Of a stretch of 64,000 nucleotides of DNA, positions 36,971-45,207 are shown piece by piece (position 1 is the first letter of the stretch; every line of letters begins with the position of its first letter). The notes beneath the pieces are model-generated. The model searched no databases and had not been told where the DNA came from. It saw only the letters and a program-made list of their open reading frames with translations. The stretch is from Sphingomonas sp. PL-96 (GTDB taxonomy: Bacteria > Pseudomonadota > Alphaproteobacteria > Sphingomonadales > Sphingomonadaceae). The DNA lies in assembly GCF_020707215.1 (NCBI RefSeq), contig NZ_JAJFET010000002.1:1-64000 (forward strand). The letters are read 5' to 3'. The position numbers and the translations under genes are program-made.

Positions 36971-37525
36971 TTAAAGCCGCGGCAAGGTGACGCCGCGCTG
37001 GCCCATGTATTTGCCGGCGCGGTCGGCGTAGCTGGTCTCGCAAGGCTGCTCGCCCTTCAGGAACAGGAACTGGCACGCGCCTTCGTTGGCGTAGATCTTG
37101 GCCGGCAGCGGCGTGGTGTTGGAGAACTCCAGCGTGACGTGCCCTTCCCATTCGGGCTCGAGCGGGGTCACGTTCACGATGATGCCGCAGCGTGCATATG
37201 TCGACTTGCCAAGGCAGATCACCAGGACGTCGCGGGGCACGCGGAAATATTCCACCGTCCTGGCCAGCGCGAAGCTGTTGGGCGGGATGATGCACACGTC
37301 GGTCTTGCGATCGACGAAGCTGTTGGCGGCGAAATCCTTGGGGTCCACCGTCGCCGAGTCGACGTTGGTGAAGATCTTGAACTCGTCCGCTACCCGCGCG
37401 TCATAGCCGTAGGAGGACAGGCCGTAGCTGATGCAGCCCTCGCGCCGCTGCGCTTCCACGAACGGCTCGATCATCCGGTGGGCGAGCGCGTGCTCGCGGA
37501 TCCAGCGGTCGGAAAGAATCGCCAT
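36971..37525 (-). CDS. dcd: dCTP deaminase
   Basis: Deaminates dCTP to dUTP, a main source of dUMP for thymidylate synthesis in proteobacteria. The 184-residue length is exact for the family. It starts [20 protein letters not shown] and shows [17 protein letters not shown], the active-site [20 protein letters not shown], the catalytic glutamate region [17 protein letters not shown] and the C-terminal [12 protein letters not shown]. The ATG at 37525 has GGGGGA upstream. It converges on modC and diverges from the 148-residue gene at 37746. Confidence 0.95.
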   Translation of the reverse strand: MAILSDRWIREHALAHRMIEPFVEAQRREGCISYGLSSYGYDARVADEFKIFTNVDSATVDPKDFAANSFVDRKTDVCIIPPNSFALARTVEYFRVPRDVLVICLGKSTYARCGIIVNVTPLEPEWEGHVTLEFSNTTPLPAKIYANEGACQFLFLKGEQPCETSYADRAGKYMGQRGVTLPRL

Positions 37526-37745
37526 GGTGTCCCCCTTGTTGCGGCGGCGCAGCCTTCGCGACGTTTTGGGCTGCGGGCAAGCCTTGTGTGGCGATCCCGC
37601 CATGCGGCGCGAGCGAAGGGCGGCTGGGACGCCCGCGCGTGGTAGCCGCAGCGTGCCTGAAATGGTTGTGCCGGAAGTCGCGGAGTGAGACAAACATGCC
37701 AGGCCCAAGACGCGTCGCCGTCCGCAATTGTCGAAGGAGGCCAGG

Positions 37746-38192
37746 ATGTTGCGCCACCTGCAGGAACATCATGGCTGGATCTTGGCGCTGCTGAGGGACG
37801 CCGACGCCTTGTACGCGCAACCGCAAACGCCGCCGTCCGCAAGCTATCTGGCCACAAGGCGCAATGCGATGGGGCGACTGCTCACTGCCTATCAGCGATG
37901 CGTCCACCGCGAGTTGTTCGATCCCGCGATCGACACGGGGGATGCGCAGGACGCGGCGCTGGCCCGCGCGGTGAAGATCGACTGCATCGACCTCGTCGAA
38001 GGGTTCCGGGCGTTCAATCGACGCTGGATTGCAGAGGATGCCGTGGAGCGCTGGGACGAATATCGCCCCGAGGCGCTGCGCATAGTCGAACGCCTGCGCC
38101 GCCACGTGCGCGAGGTCGACGCGATTGCGCGGCGCCTGTCTGCGTCCAACAAGGAGAAGGGTGGCGGACGCCTGAGAGGCAACGAGGGGTGA
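37746..38192 (+). CDS. Hypothetical helical protein, possibly hemerythrin-like
   Basis: A 148-residue soluble protein I cannot assign. It is predicted mostly helical and begins [20 protein letters not shown], with His and Glu residues spaced as in four-helix-bundle metal proteins (HHGW, later CVHRELFD). Hemerythrin-like domains often start this way, but the full set of iron ligands is not evident, so this is only a suggestion. The ATG at 37746 is preceded by a perfect AAGGAGG. The C-terminal 15 residues are Lys/Gly/Arg-rich. It lies just upstream of the SRP RNA gene. Confidence 0.65.
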   Translation: MLRHLQEHHGWILALLRDADALYAQPQTPPSASYLATRRNAMGRLLTAYQRCVHRELFDPAIDTGDAQDAALARAVKIDCIDLVEGFRAFNRRWIAEDAVERWDEYRPEALRIVERLRRHVREVDAIARRLSASNKEKGGGRLRGNEG

Positions 38193-38257
38193 GGTCGGCC
38201 GTGCGGGGCGGTTCCGTCTGCCCCTTGCCATGCAGCGGCCGCTCCGTCATAGGGCGC

Positions 38258-38350
38258 GCGGGAGTCGGGCGGACGGTGCCGTCGCCAACCCGGTCAGGTC
38301 CGGAAGGAAGCAGCCGCAACGATTCCGTACCGGGTCGTTCCGGCTCCCAC
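38258..38350 (+). ncRNA. ffs: Signal recognition particle RNA (4.5S type)
   Basis: The universally conserved SRP RNA tip is present: CGGTCAGGTCCGGAAGGAAG followed by CAGCCGCAACG, containing the GGAA tetraloop and the Ffh-binding symmetric loop. The outer arms pair, GGGAGTC near 38260 with GGCTCCC at 38342-38348, giving a hairpin of about 90 bases. It binds Ffh and, through it, the FtsY receptor encoded at 60778-61713. Position upstream of dnaX is conserved in many proteobacteria. The exact ends are estimated from the pairing. Confidence 0.93.
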
Positions 38351-38373
38351 CTCAACCCAGCGCTGGTTTTCTG

Positions 38374-38394
38374 AAGCCGAAGGCGTCGGCTTTT
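38374..38394 (+). terminator. Intrinsic terminator after SRP RNA
   Basis: AAGCCGA pairs with TCGGCTT across AGGCG and runs into TTTT. A second short palindrome, CCAGCGCTGG then TTTT, lies just upstream. Confidence 0.75.
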
Positions 38395-38445
38395 GCCCCC
38401 TCTCGCTTCGACAGCCGCGGTGCTTGTCGCTAAGGATCGGCCGAC

Positions 38446-40128
38446 ATGTCCGATTCCTTCCTAGACCTGGGCGAGACGCCGCAGCCCGCCGCCGCCAAGG
38501 GTGACGCCTATCGCGTGCTGGCGCGCAAATACCGGCCGCAGACCTTTTCGCAGCTGATCGGCCAGGACGCGATGGTCACGACGCTGGGCAACGCGATCAA
38601 GCGCGACCGGCTGGCGCATGCGTTCCTGCTGACCGGCGTCCGCGGCGTCGGCAAGACCTCCACCGCGCGGCTGATTGCGAAGGCGCTCAACTGCATCGGT
38701 CCGGACGGCCAGGGCGGGCCAACGATCGACCCGTGCGGGGTGTGCGAGCCGTGCCGCGCCATCGCCGAGGGGCGCCACATCGACGTGATCGAGATGGACG
38801 CCGCCAGCCACACCGGCATCGACGACATCCGCGAGATCATCGAGGCGTCCCGTTATGCCGCCGTGTCGGCGCGCTACAAGATCTACATCATCGACGAAGT
38901 CCACATGCTGTCCAAGGCGGCCTTCAACGGCCTGCTCAAGACGCTGGAGGAGCCGCCGGGTCACGTGAAATTCCTGTTCGCCACGACCGAGGTGAACAAG
39001 GTGCCGGTAACGGTGCTGTCGCGCTGCCAGCGATTCGACCTGCGCCGCATCCCGGCCGAACTGCTCGCCGAGCATTTCGCGCACGTAGTGGCGGCCGAGG
39101 GGTTCGAGGCGGAGCCCGAGGCGCTGGCGCTGATCGCACGCGCGGCCGAAGGGTCGGCGCGCGATGGCCTGTCGATCCTCGACCAGGCGATCGCGCATGC
39201 CGGCATGGAAGGCGAGGGCGTGCGCGCCGATGCCGTGCGCGCGATGCTGGGCCTGTCCGATCGCGGCGCGATCCGCACGCTGTTCCGGCTGCTGCTTGGC
39301 GGTGAGGCCGCGCCGGCGCTGGCTGCGCTGCGTGGACAATATGACCTGGGGATCGATCCGCAGGCGGTGCTGCGCACGCTGCTGGAGACGGTGCACGGCG
39401 TGACGCTGGCCAAGGTCGGGGCGACGCCGCCGGCCGGTCAATCGTCAGAGGAGCGCGAGGCGCTGGCCCATTGGGCCGAGTCGCTGTCCTTCCCCATGCT
39501 GCACCGGCTCTGGCAGCTGCTGCTGAAAGGGCATGACGAGGTCGCGCGTGCGGCGCTGCCGATCGAAGCGTGCGAGATGGCGCTGCTGCGGGTCATCCAC
39601 GCGTCGACCCTGCCGGATCCCGGCGAGCTGGCGCGGGCGCTTGCCGAGGGACGCGGCCCGGCGCTGGCGCCGGCCACCCCGAGCCTGGCGAGCCCTGCCG
39701 CACCCGCTGCGGCTCCAGCGGCGGTGGCCGAGCCCGAACCGGCGCCGCCCGCGCTGCCCGACTCGGTCGAGGCGATCGCCGAACTGCTCGAAAAGCACGG
39801 CCGCCACACATTGCAGGTGCAGGTGCGCAACCATGTCCGGCCGATCCGCCTGGAGCCGCCGGAGCTGGAAATGTCGGGCGCGCGGCCGCTGCCGACCGAC
39901 TTCACCCGCGACCTGGGGCTGGCGCTGCGCGAGATCACCGGCGAGAGCTGGCGCATCCTGATCGGCGAGGGGGCGGGGAACCCGACGCTGCGCGAAACGC
40001 TGGCAGCACAGGCCGAGGCGGAGCGCGCGGAGATACTGGCGTCGCCCCTGGTAATGGCGGCCATGGCGGCCTTTCCGGGCGCCGAACTCGATCACTGGAA
40101 ACGCAAGGACGGGAGCATCGCTCGATGA
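38446..40128 (+). CDS. dnaX: DNA polymerase III subunit gamma/tau
   Basis: ATPase subunit of the clamp loader that also ties together the replisome. It has 560 residues: the AAA+ module has Walker A GVRGVGKTS (about 64-72), zinc-binding cysteines C83, C97, C100 and C103 (CGVCEPC) and IIDEVHMLSKAAFNGLLKTL. The sensor text ATTEVNKVPVTVLSRCQRFD follows. An Ala/Pro-rich linker (about 400-435) precedes the tau-type C-terminal domain. No A-run slippage site is evident, so a shorter gamma form is not predicted here. Its stop overlaps ybaB (ATGA). Confidence 0.95.
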   Translation: MSDSFLDLGETPQPAAAKGDAYRVLARKYRPQTFSQLIGQDAMVTTLGNAIKRDRLAHAFLLTGVRGVGKTSTARLIAKALNCIGPDGQGGPTIDPCGVCEPCRAIAEGRHIDVIEMDAASHTGIDDIREIIEASRYAAVSARYKIYIIDEVHMLSKAAFNGLLKTLEEPPGHVKFLFATTEVNKVPVTVLSRCQRFDLRRIPAELLAEHFAHVVAAEGFEAEPEALALIARAAEGSARDGLSILDQAIAHAGMEGEGVRADAVRAMLGLSDRGAIRTLFRLLLGGEAAPALAALRGQYDLGIDPQAVLRTLLETVHGVTLAKVGATPPAGQSSEEREALAHWAESLSFPMLHRLWQLLLKGHDEVARAALPIEACEMALLRVIHASTLPDPGELARALAEGRGPALAPATPSLASPAAPAAAPAAVAEPEPAPPALPDSVEAIAELLEKHGRHTLQVQVRNHVRPIRLEPPELEMSGARPLPTDFTRDLGLALREITGESWRILIGEGAGNPTLRETLAAQAEAERAEILASPLVMAAMAAFPGAELDHWKRKDGSIAR

Positions 40129-40448
40129 AGGACATCAACGACATCATGGCCATGGCGCAGAATGTGCAGGCCGAACTGGAAAAGGCGCAGGCGAGCCTCG
40201 ACACCATCGAGGTCGAGGGTCAGTCGGGCGGCGGGCTCGTGAAGATCCGCGCGTCGGCCAAGGGCCGCATCCTCGGCGTCGACATCGACGATTCGCTGAT
40301 GCAGCCGAGCGAAAAGCAGATGCTTGAAGACCTGATCGCCGCCGCGCTCAACGATGCGCGGGCGAAGGCGGACACCGCCAGCCAGGGCGAGATGTCGAAG
40401 CTGACCAGCGGGCTGCCGCTGCCGCCGGGCTTCAAGCTGCCGTTCTGA
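40125..40448 (+). CDS. YbaB/EbfC nucleoid-associated protein
   Basis: Small DNA-binding protein of 107 residues, of the YbaB/EbfC family that forms tweezers-like dimers on DNA. It begins MKDINDIMAMAQNVQAELEK and carries VEGQSGGGLVKIRASAKGRI and the C-terminal MSKLTSGLPLPPGFKLPF. Translation is coupled to dnaX by a 4-bp overlap, the usual dnaX-ybaB order. The recR gene, commonly third, is not downstream here. Confidence 0.93.
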   Translation: MKDINDIMAMAQNVQAELEKAQASLDTIEVEGQSGGGLVKIRASAKGRILGVDIDDSLMQPSEKQMLEDLIAAALNDARAKADTASQGEMSKLTSGLPLPPGFKLPF

Positions 40449-40481
40449 TCGCACGCGCGGTCGCACGGCATTCGGGAACTT

Positions 40482-40518
40482 CCGTTTCGGCGGCGGAGTT
40501 GAACCGCCACCGAAACGG
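40482..40518. other. Long inverted repeat upstream of a small membrane-protein gene
   Basis: CCGTTTCGGCGGCGG pairs with CCGCCACCGAAACGG across AGTTGAA, a 15-bp stem with one G-T pair. It ends just before the ribosome site of the gene at 40535. No T-run follows. It may be a terminator relic of dnaX-ybaB or a leader structure controlling translation of the next gene. Confidence 0.6.
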
Positions 40519-40534
40519 TAAGGGAGAAGATGCC

Positions 40535-40819
40535 ATGTCCGACGATCGCGTGGATACGACGACCACCACCACCACCGGTACTGCCCCGCACACCACTGTG
40601 GTCGAGCGCCGCAGCGGCGGCGGCGGCACGGCGATGCTCGCCATCGTGCTGCTGATCGCGGTGCTGATCGGCGGCTATTTCCTGCTGCGCGCCAGCAACA
40701 ACGACACGATCCAGACGCAAGCGGTGTCGGGTGCGGCCAAGAGCGTCGGCGACGCGGCGGACAAGGCCGGCAGCGCCATCGAGGGTGCCGCAGACGGCGC
40801 CGCGGACGGGGCGAAGTAA
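40535..40819 (+). CDS. Small Thr-rich single-helix membrane protein, unknown function
   Basis: A 94-residue protein I cannot assign. A Thr-rich N-terminus (residues 5-18, with a run of seven Thr) is followed by ERRSGGGGTA and a single transmembrane helix (AMLAIVLLIAVLIGGYFLL, about 33-52). The C-terminal tail of about 40 residues has Ala/Gly/Asp repeats (AADKAGSAIEGAADGAADGA), resembling the amphipathic tails of CsbD- or LEA-like stress proteins. AGGGAGAAGA precedes the ATG at 40535. A hairpin of 15 bp lies directly upstream. The tail probably faces the periplasm. Stress function is speculation. Confidence 0.65.
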   Translation: MSDDRVDTTTTTTTGTAPHTTVVERRSGGGGTAMLAIVLLIAVLIGGYFLLRASNNDTIQTQAVSGAAKSVGDAADKAGSAIEGAADGAADGAK

Positions 40820-40882
40820 GGGCCTCGCCCGGACACTGGCGTTGCGCGGCCAGAATGGCGCGTGATTGCTTAGCCTGATGTC

Positions 40883-40970
40883 TACCCCGGCGGAGGCCGG
40901 GTCCGTTGCGGCGGTTCGCGGGCTGCGGTCCTGCGCAGCCTCGGCAACTGGACCCTGCCTTCGCCGGGGT
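40883..40970. repeat. Family D palindromic repeat (CCCCGGCGAAGG type)
   Basis: TACCCCGGCGGAGGCCGGGT then CC at the left is answered by GGACCCTGCCTTCGCCGGGG then TA at the right. Elements with CCCCGGCxxxGCCGGGG arms are common between alphaproteobacterial genes. It is the first of two repeats in the 414-base gap before mtgA. Confidence 0.6.
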
Positions 40971-41062
40971 ATGCGTCAGGGGATGAGTTGCTCCCGCAAG
41001 GGTTGCGCTTTCGAGGATACATTCCGCTCGGCCGCGCCGCGGTGAGTGGAATGGCGTTTGTC

Positions 41063-41150
41063 GTGCTCCTGCGGAGGCAGGAGCCCAGGGCGTCATACGC
41101 CGCGCACTGTTGTTCTGCCTGGCTCTGGATCCCGCCTGCCGAGGAATGCG
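41063..41150. repeat. Family A intergenic palindromic repeat
   Basis: Left arm GTGCTCCTGCGGAGGCAGGA then GCCCAGGG, tag GTTGTTCTGCCTGG, right arm CTCTGGATCCCGCCTGCCGA then GGAAT. Besides this and the family D element I see nothing in 40820-41233. Confidence 0.72.
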
Positions 41151-41233
41151 GCGGCATCTGGGTGGTCGATGCGCGTTCGCACCCGTGAGCCTTGAAGCCA
41201 TACAGAACTCAAGAGCGCCCCTTCAGGTGCCCC

Positions 41234-41938
41234 TTATTTCAGGCAGGCATCCAGGCCCTGGCGGCGCACCACCCCCACGCGTGCGGCAATGGTATTGCCG
41301 TGGCGGCGGGTAAAGCCGTGCGGGGAGATCGCGGCGCGCTTCTTGGGCAGCGGCAAAACGGCAGCGATGCGTGCCGCCTCCGAAGGGGAGAGCGTGTCGG
41401 CGCCGTGCTTGAAATAGCGGCGGGATCCGGCCTCCACGCCATAGGTGCCAATGCCGGTTTCAGCGACGTTGAGGTAGACCTCCATGATCCGCCGCTTGCC
41501 CCAGAGGTTCTCGATCAGCAACGTGAACCAGGCCTCCAGCCCCTTTCGCACATAGCCGCCGCCTTGCCAGAGGAAGACGTTCTTGGCGGTCTGTTGGCTG
41601 ATGGTGGAGCCGCCGCGGATGCGTCCGCCCTGGGCATTGCGCCGTGCCGCGTTCGCGATCGCTTTGAAATCGAAGCCGTCGTGGGAGCAGAATTCCGAAT
41701 CCTCGCCGGCGATCGCAGCGCGGGCCATGTCCGGGTCGATGCGCGACAACGGACGCCAGGACTTGGTGACGCCATGGCCCGTGAACACGTCGCCCAGCAT
41801 CGTCCAGGTGATCGGCACGGGCACAAAGCGGTAGACCAGCGTCATCGCCACCGACAGGGCGACGAAGCCCAGGGCCAGCTTGACGATCCAGCCGATCAGG
41901 CGGCGGGGAAGGGAGCGGGTGCGGACTGCGGCGGCCAT
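41234..41938 (-). CDS. mtgA: Monofunctional biosynthetic peptidoglycan transglycosylase
   Basis: Inner-membrane glycosyltransferase (GT51) that polymerises lipid II into glycan strands without a transpeptidase domain. It has 234 residues with one N-terminal membrane helix (LIGWIVKLALGFVALSVAMT). GT51 signatures are complete: AGEDSEFCSHDGFDFKAI with the catalytic glutamate, GGSTISQQTAKNVFLWQ, RRIMEVYLNVAETGIGTYGV with the second glutamate, and LSPSEAARIAAVLPLPKK. The ATG at 41938 gives MAAAVRTRSLPRR before the helix. It lies downstream of rpoH, 180 bases away, on the same strand. Confidence 0.94.
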   Translation of the reverse strand: MAAAVRTRSLPRRLIGWIVKLALGFVALSVAMTLVYRFVPVPITWTMLGDVFTGHGVTKSWRPLSRIDPDMARAAIAGEDSEFCSHDGFDFKAIANAARRNAQGGRIRGGSTISQQTAKNVFLWQGGGYVRKGLEAWFTLLIENLWGKRRIMEVYLNVAETGIGTYGVEAGSRRYFKHGADTLSPSEAARIAAVLPLPKKRAAISPHGFTRRHGNTIAARVGVVRRQGLDACLK

Positions 41939-42118
41939 GCGGAAACCGCTAGAGCAGTTTGCGGCCGGCTTGAACCGTCCTGTGTGCGAAAGTTGGGGGC
42001 GAGCGGCGCGAGAGGTAGTGCCGCTGCCTCCCTTCTTCGTCAGCATGACAGGAATGGGCGGTCGGCCGGGTCCGGCCGATCCGCCATTTGCCGGGCCAGG
42101 CGCTGCCGCCCGCGCCGC

Positions 42119-43024
42119 TTAGGCGGTCGCGAGCAGCCGCTTGTCGCCGGCCAGGCGCATCATCGCCTTTTGCAGCTTTTCGAACGCGCGCACCTCGATC
42201 TGGCGGACGCGCTCGCGGCTGACGCCATAGACCTGGCTCAGCTCTTCCAGCGTCTTGGGATCGTCGGTCAGGCGCCGCTCGGTCAGGATGTGCTTCTCGC
42301 GGTCGTTGAGGTCGTCCATCGCCTCCACCAGCATGCCGTGGCGGACGTCCGCCTCTTGCGCTTCGGCGACGACGCTGTCCTGCAACGGACCCTCGTCAGC
42401 CAGCCAGTCCTGCCACTGGCTCTCGCCATCTTCGCGCATCGGCACGTTAAGCGAGGTGTCGCCGCCCATCGCCATGCGGCGGTTCATCGAGGTGACCTCA
42501 TCCTCGGTCACGCCCAGGTCGGTCGCGATCTTGGCGAGGTGTTCAGGGCTGAGGTCGCCGTCCTCGAACGCGTCGAGCTTGGACTTCATCCGGCGCAGGT
42601 TGAAGAACAGCTTCTTCTGCGCCGCAGTGGTGCCCATCTTCACGAGCGACCAGCTGCGCAGGATGAATTCCTGGATCGAGGCGCGGATCCACCACATCGC
42701 ATAGGTGGCGAGGCGGAAGCCCCGGTCTGGCTCGAACTTCTTGACGCCCTGCATCAGGCCGATGTTCCCCTCGGAAATCAGCTCGGACACCGGCAGGCCA
42801 TAGCCGCGATAGCCCATCGCGATCTTGGCCACGAGGCGCAGGTGGCTGGTCACCAGCTGGGCTGCCGCCTCAGTGTCGCCATGCTCCTGGAAACGCTTGG
42901 CGAGCATATATTCCTGCTCGGGCGCCAGGATCGGAAACTTCCGGATCTCCGACAGGTAGCGGTTGAGGCTCGCTTCGCCGCCCAGTGCGGGAATCGTCGC
43001 GGGGACGTTGCTGCCGCTAGCCAT
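42119..43024 (-). CDS. rpoH: RNA polymerase sigma factor RpoH (sigma-32 type)
   Basis: Heat-shock sigma factor that directs transcription of chaperone and protease genes. The 301-residue protein has region 2 (AQLVTSHLRLVAKIAMGYRG, LISEGNIGLMQGVKKFEPDR and GFRLATYAMWWIRASIQEFI). The RpoH box QKKLFFNLRRMKSKL separates RpoH from housekeeping sigma. Region 4 is SQVYGVSRERVRQIEVRAFE. AAGGGAGA precedes the ATG. It follows rluD with 53 bases between, where a small hairpin lies. Alphaproteobacteria often carry two rpoH genes; only this one is in the window. Confidence 0.94.
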   Translation of the reverse strand: MASGSNVPATIPALGGEASLNRYLSEIRKFPILAPEQEYMLAKRFQEHGDTEAAAQLVTSHLRLVAKIAMGYRGYGLPVSELISEGNIGLMQGVKKFEPDRGFRLATYAMWWIRASIQEFILRSWSLVKMGTTAAQKKLFFNLRRMKSKLDAFEDGDLSPEHLAKIATDLGVTEDEVTSMNRRMAMGGDTSLNVPMREDGESQWQDWLADEGPLQDSVVAEAQEADVRHGMLVEAMDDLNDREKHILTERRLTDDPKTLEELSQVYGVSRERVRQIEVRAFEKLQKAMMRLAGDKRLLATA

Positions 43025-43053
43025 GATCGCTTCTCCCTTGATTTGCGCAGGCT

Positions 43054-43069
43054 TTTCTCGAAAAGCGCG
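43054..43069. other. Small inverted repeat in the rluD-rpoH gap
   Basis: GCTTTTC and GAAAAGC pair across TC, 30 bases upstream of the rpoH start. It could be a weak terminator or a leader hairpin affecting rpoH translation. There is no T-run of the usual length. Confidence 0.35.
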
Positions 43070-43077
43070 CGCTCAGC

Positions 43078-44028
43078 TTAACCGTGAAGATGATGCAACA
43101 GTTCCTGCATGTCTGCCGGAACTTCGCTATGAAACGCTAAAGCGTGCCTTAGCACCGGGTGGATGAACCCAAGATGTGCCGCATGCAGCGCCTGGCGCCG
43201 GAAACCGAGGGTTTCCAGCAAAGCGCGATGCTGCGGGCGCGCCCGGCCATAGACGGGATCGCCGACCAGCGGGTGGCCGATCGAGGCCATGTGGACGCGC
43301 ACCTGGTGGGTGCGCCCCGTCTCCAGCCGGCATTCGACCAGCGCGGCGTCACGCAAGGGGCGGACCAGCGACCAATGGGTCACCGCGCGCTTGCCGCCCT
43401 GCACGATCGCGATCTTTTTGCGGTTGGTCGACGAGCGGGCGAGCGGTGCATTCACCGTGCCGCTGCCCGTCATCACTCTGCCCGACACGATCGCCTGATA
43501 GCGGCGGTCGATCGAGTGCGCCTTGAACTGGCGGGCAAGCCCTTCATGCGCCTGGTCGTGCTTGGCCGCGACCAACAGTCCCGACGTGTCCTTGTCGATC
43601 CGGTGAACGATGCCCGGCCGCGCGACGCCGCCGATCCCCGACAGCTGCCCGGCGCAGTGGTGAAGCAGCGCGTTGACCAGCGTGCCGTCGGGGTTGCCCG
43701 CCGCTGGATGGACGACCAGCCCCGCAGGCTTGTCGACCACGATCAGATGCTCGTCCTCGAACACGACGGTGAGCGCAATATCCTGTGCCTCGCTGGTGGC
43801 CGGTTCAGGCGCGGGGATATGAATGTCGAAGCGGTCGCCGGCGCGCGCCTTGCGCGAGGGATCGTTCGCGGCGGTGCCGTCGCTCGCCAGCACCTTGCCG
43901 GAGGTCATCAGCGCCTTCAGCCGCTCGCGCGACAGGTCCGGCAGCGCGTGCGCGAGTGCGCGGTCGAGACGCCACCCGTCCGCTGCCTCGGCTACCTCAG
44001 CCGCAATGATGGAATCCCCCCGGATCAT
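43078..44028 (-). CDS. RluA-family 23S rRNA pseudouridine synthase (RluD-like)
   Basis: Isomerises specific uridines of 23S rRNA to pseudouridine. It has 316 residues with an N-terminal S4-like RNA-binding domain (WRLDRALAHALPDLSRERLK) and the catalytic domain with HRIDKDTSGLLVAAKHDQAH, in which the aspartate is the nucleophile. The RLETGRTHQVRVHMASIGHP block is the second family signature. Length and S4 domain favour RluD over RluA or RluC, but the target uridines cannot be read from sequence. It diverges from the JAMM peptidase gene with only 11 bases between start codons and precedes rpoH. Confidence 0.9.
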   Translation of the reverse strand: MIRGDSIIAAEVAEAADGWRLDRALAHALPDLSRERLKALMTSGKVLASDGTAANDPSRKARAGDRFDIHIPAPEPATSEAQDIALTVVFEDEHLIVVDKPAGLVVHPAAGNPDGTLVNALLHHCAGQLSGIGGVARPGIVHRIDKDTSGLLVAAKHDQAHEGLARQFKAHSIDRRYQAIVSGRVMTGSGTVNAPLARSSTNRKKIAIVQGGKRAVTHWSLVRPLRDAALVECRLETGRTHQVRVHMASIGHPLVGDPVYGRARPQHRALLETLGFRRQALHAAHLGFIHPVLRHALAFHSEVPADMQELLHHLHG

Positions 44029-44039
44029 GTTCTAGCTAG

Positions 44040-44453
44040 ATGGGAATGACGGTGGAGATTGCAACCAGGATCGCACAGGCGATCCGCGACGCGGCGGCAG
44101 CATCGCCGGACGAGGAAGTCTGCGGGCTGTTGCTGGGCACGGCAGAGCGAGTCGAGGCGCTGCAGCCCGCCCGCAACGTCGCGGCGGATCCGCGGACCAG
44201 CTTCGAGATCGACCCACAGGCGCTGCTCGCCGCCTATCGCGCCGCGCGCGCAGGCGGCCCGGCCGTGGTGGGCCATTACCACTCGCATCCGGCCGGGCCG
44301 GTGCGCCCGTCCGCAGCCGATGCCGCCGCCTCGCATGGCGATGGTGCGCTGTGGATCATCGCCAATGCGGAGACGACAGGCTGCTGGCGGGCGGTGGCCC
44401 GCGGCCCGGTCGCCGGGCGGTTCGTCCCGGTTGCATTACGCTTCGTCGGCTGA
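44040..44453 (+). CDS. Stand-alone M67 (JAB1/MPN, JAMM) metallopeptidase
   Basis: Predicted zinc isopeptidase of 137 residues consisting of a single JAMM domain. The motif is complete: an upstream glutamate in SPDEEVCGLLLG, then GHYHSHPAGP (HxH), S91 and D94 in VRPSAADAAA. Bacterial relatives act in sulfur-carrier processing or removal of ubiquitin-like proteins, but no ThiS/MoaD-like gene lies beside it, so the substrate is unknown. The ATG at 44040 gives MGMTVEIATRI; ATG at 44046 is also possible. It is divergent from rluD by 11 bases and lies 65 bases upstream of chpT. Confidence 0.87.
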   Translation: MGMTVEIATRIAQAIRDAAAASPDEEVCGLLLGTAERVEALQPARNVAADPRTSFEIDPQALLAAYRAARAGGPAVVGHYHSHPAGPVRPSAADAAASHGDGALWIIANAETTGCWRAVARGPVAGRFVPVALRFVG

Positions 44454-44518
44454 GGTTGCGGAGACCGCAGCGCAGCGTCAGAAGGCGCGGAACAGCCATT
44501 TTCGATCGGACTACGCCC

Positions 44519-45157
44519 ATGCAGATCAGCGCCACCGATTTCGCGAGCCTGTTGTGCTCCCGGTTGTGCCACGACCTGCTCAGTCCGGTCGGCGCGCTCA
44601 ACAACGGGCTGGAACTGCTCGCCGACGAACAGGACCCGGCGATGCGGGCACGCTGCCTGGAGCTGCTGGCCGAAAGCGCGCGGGCATCAGCCAACAAGCT
44701 GAAGTTCTTCCGCCTGGCGTTCGGCGCAGCCGGCGGGTTCGGCGACGTGGTCGATACGAGGGAGGCGCGCGCCGCGATCGAGGGGCTGTTTGCCGAAAAC
44801 CGCCGCGTGAAGCTGGGGTGGATGGTGGCGGAGCCGACGCTGCCAAAGCCCGTGATCAAGGCGCTGCTCAACCTGGCGCTGATCGGCGGCGACGCACTGG
44901 TTCGCGGCGGGCAGCTCGACATCGGGGCGGAAGCCAATGAGGGGGGCATCGAGATCGTCGTGCGCGCCGATGGCCCGCGCATCGTACTGGATCCGGAGCT
45001 GCGCCACGCGCTGTCGGGGGAGGGCGACCTGCTCGCGCCGCGCGCCGCCGCGGCCTTTCTCGCCCATGCGCTGGTCGAGCAGAGCGGCGGGTCGCTGCAG
45101 GTGTCGCCTGCCGATGCCGAGGTGCTTCTGTTCGGCGCATCTTTCCCGCGCGGCTAA
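44519..45157 (+). CDS. chpT: Histidine phosphotransferase ChpT
   Basis: Phosphorelay protein that in Caulobacter passes phosphate from the kinase CckA to CtrA and CpdR. The 212-residue protein has the dimerisation/histidine domain with FASLLCSRLCHDLLSPVGAL, where H18 is the phosphorylated residue, then NNGLELLADE. A degenerate Bergerat-like domain follows (about 85-205). It lacks the ATP-binding boxes of true kinases, as expected for ChpT. The ATG at 44519 starts the conserved MQISATDFASLL. It lies 50 bases upstream of a CheA-like kinase. Confidence 0.9.
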   Translation: MQISATDFASLLCSRLCHDLLSPVGALNNGLELLADEQDPAMRARCLELLAESARASANKLKFFRLAFGAAGGFGDVVDTREARAAIEGLFAENRRVKLGWMVAEPTLPKPVIKALLNLALIGGDALVRGGQLDIGAEANEGGIEIVVRADGPRIVLDPELRHALSGEGDLLAPRAAAAFLAHALVEQSGGSLQVSPADAEVLLFGASFPRG

Positions 45158-45207
45158 CCCCCTTTTAACTCCCGCCCGGCAAGGCTGACCGACAGGACGG
45201 GGAATTA

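Noticed and set aside
40475..40500. EcfG-type general-stress promoter (GGAAC, then GTT)
   Set aside because: The spacing is 18 bases rather than the usual 16-17, and the bases overlap the arm of a long hairpin; I could not support it.
41192..43081. A plus-strand open frame of over 600 codons across mtgA and rpoH
   Set aside because: It spans two clear minus-strand genes and the gap between, with no recognisable protein motif.
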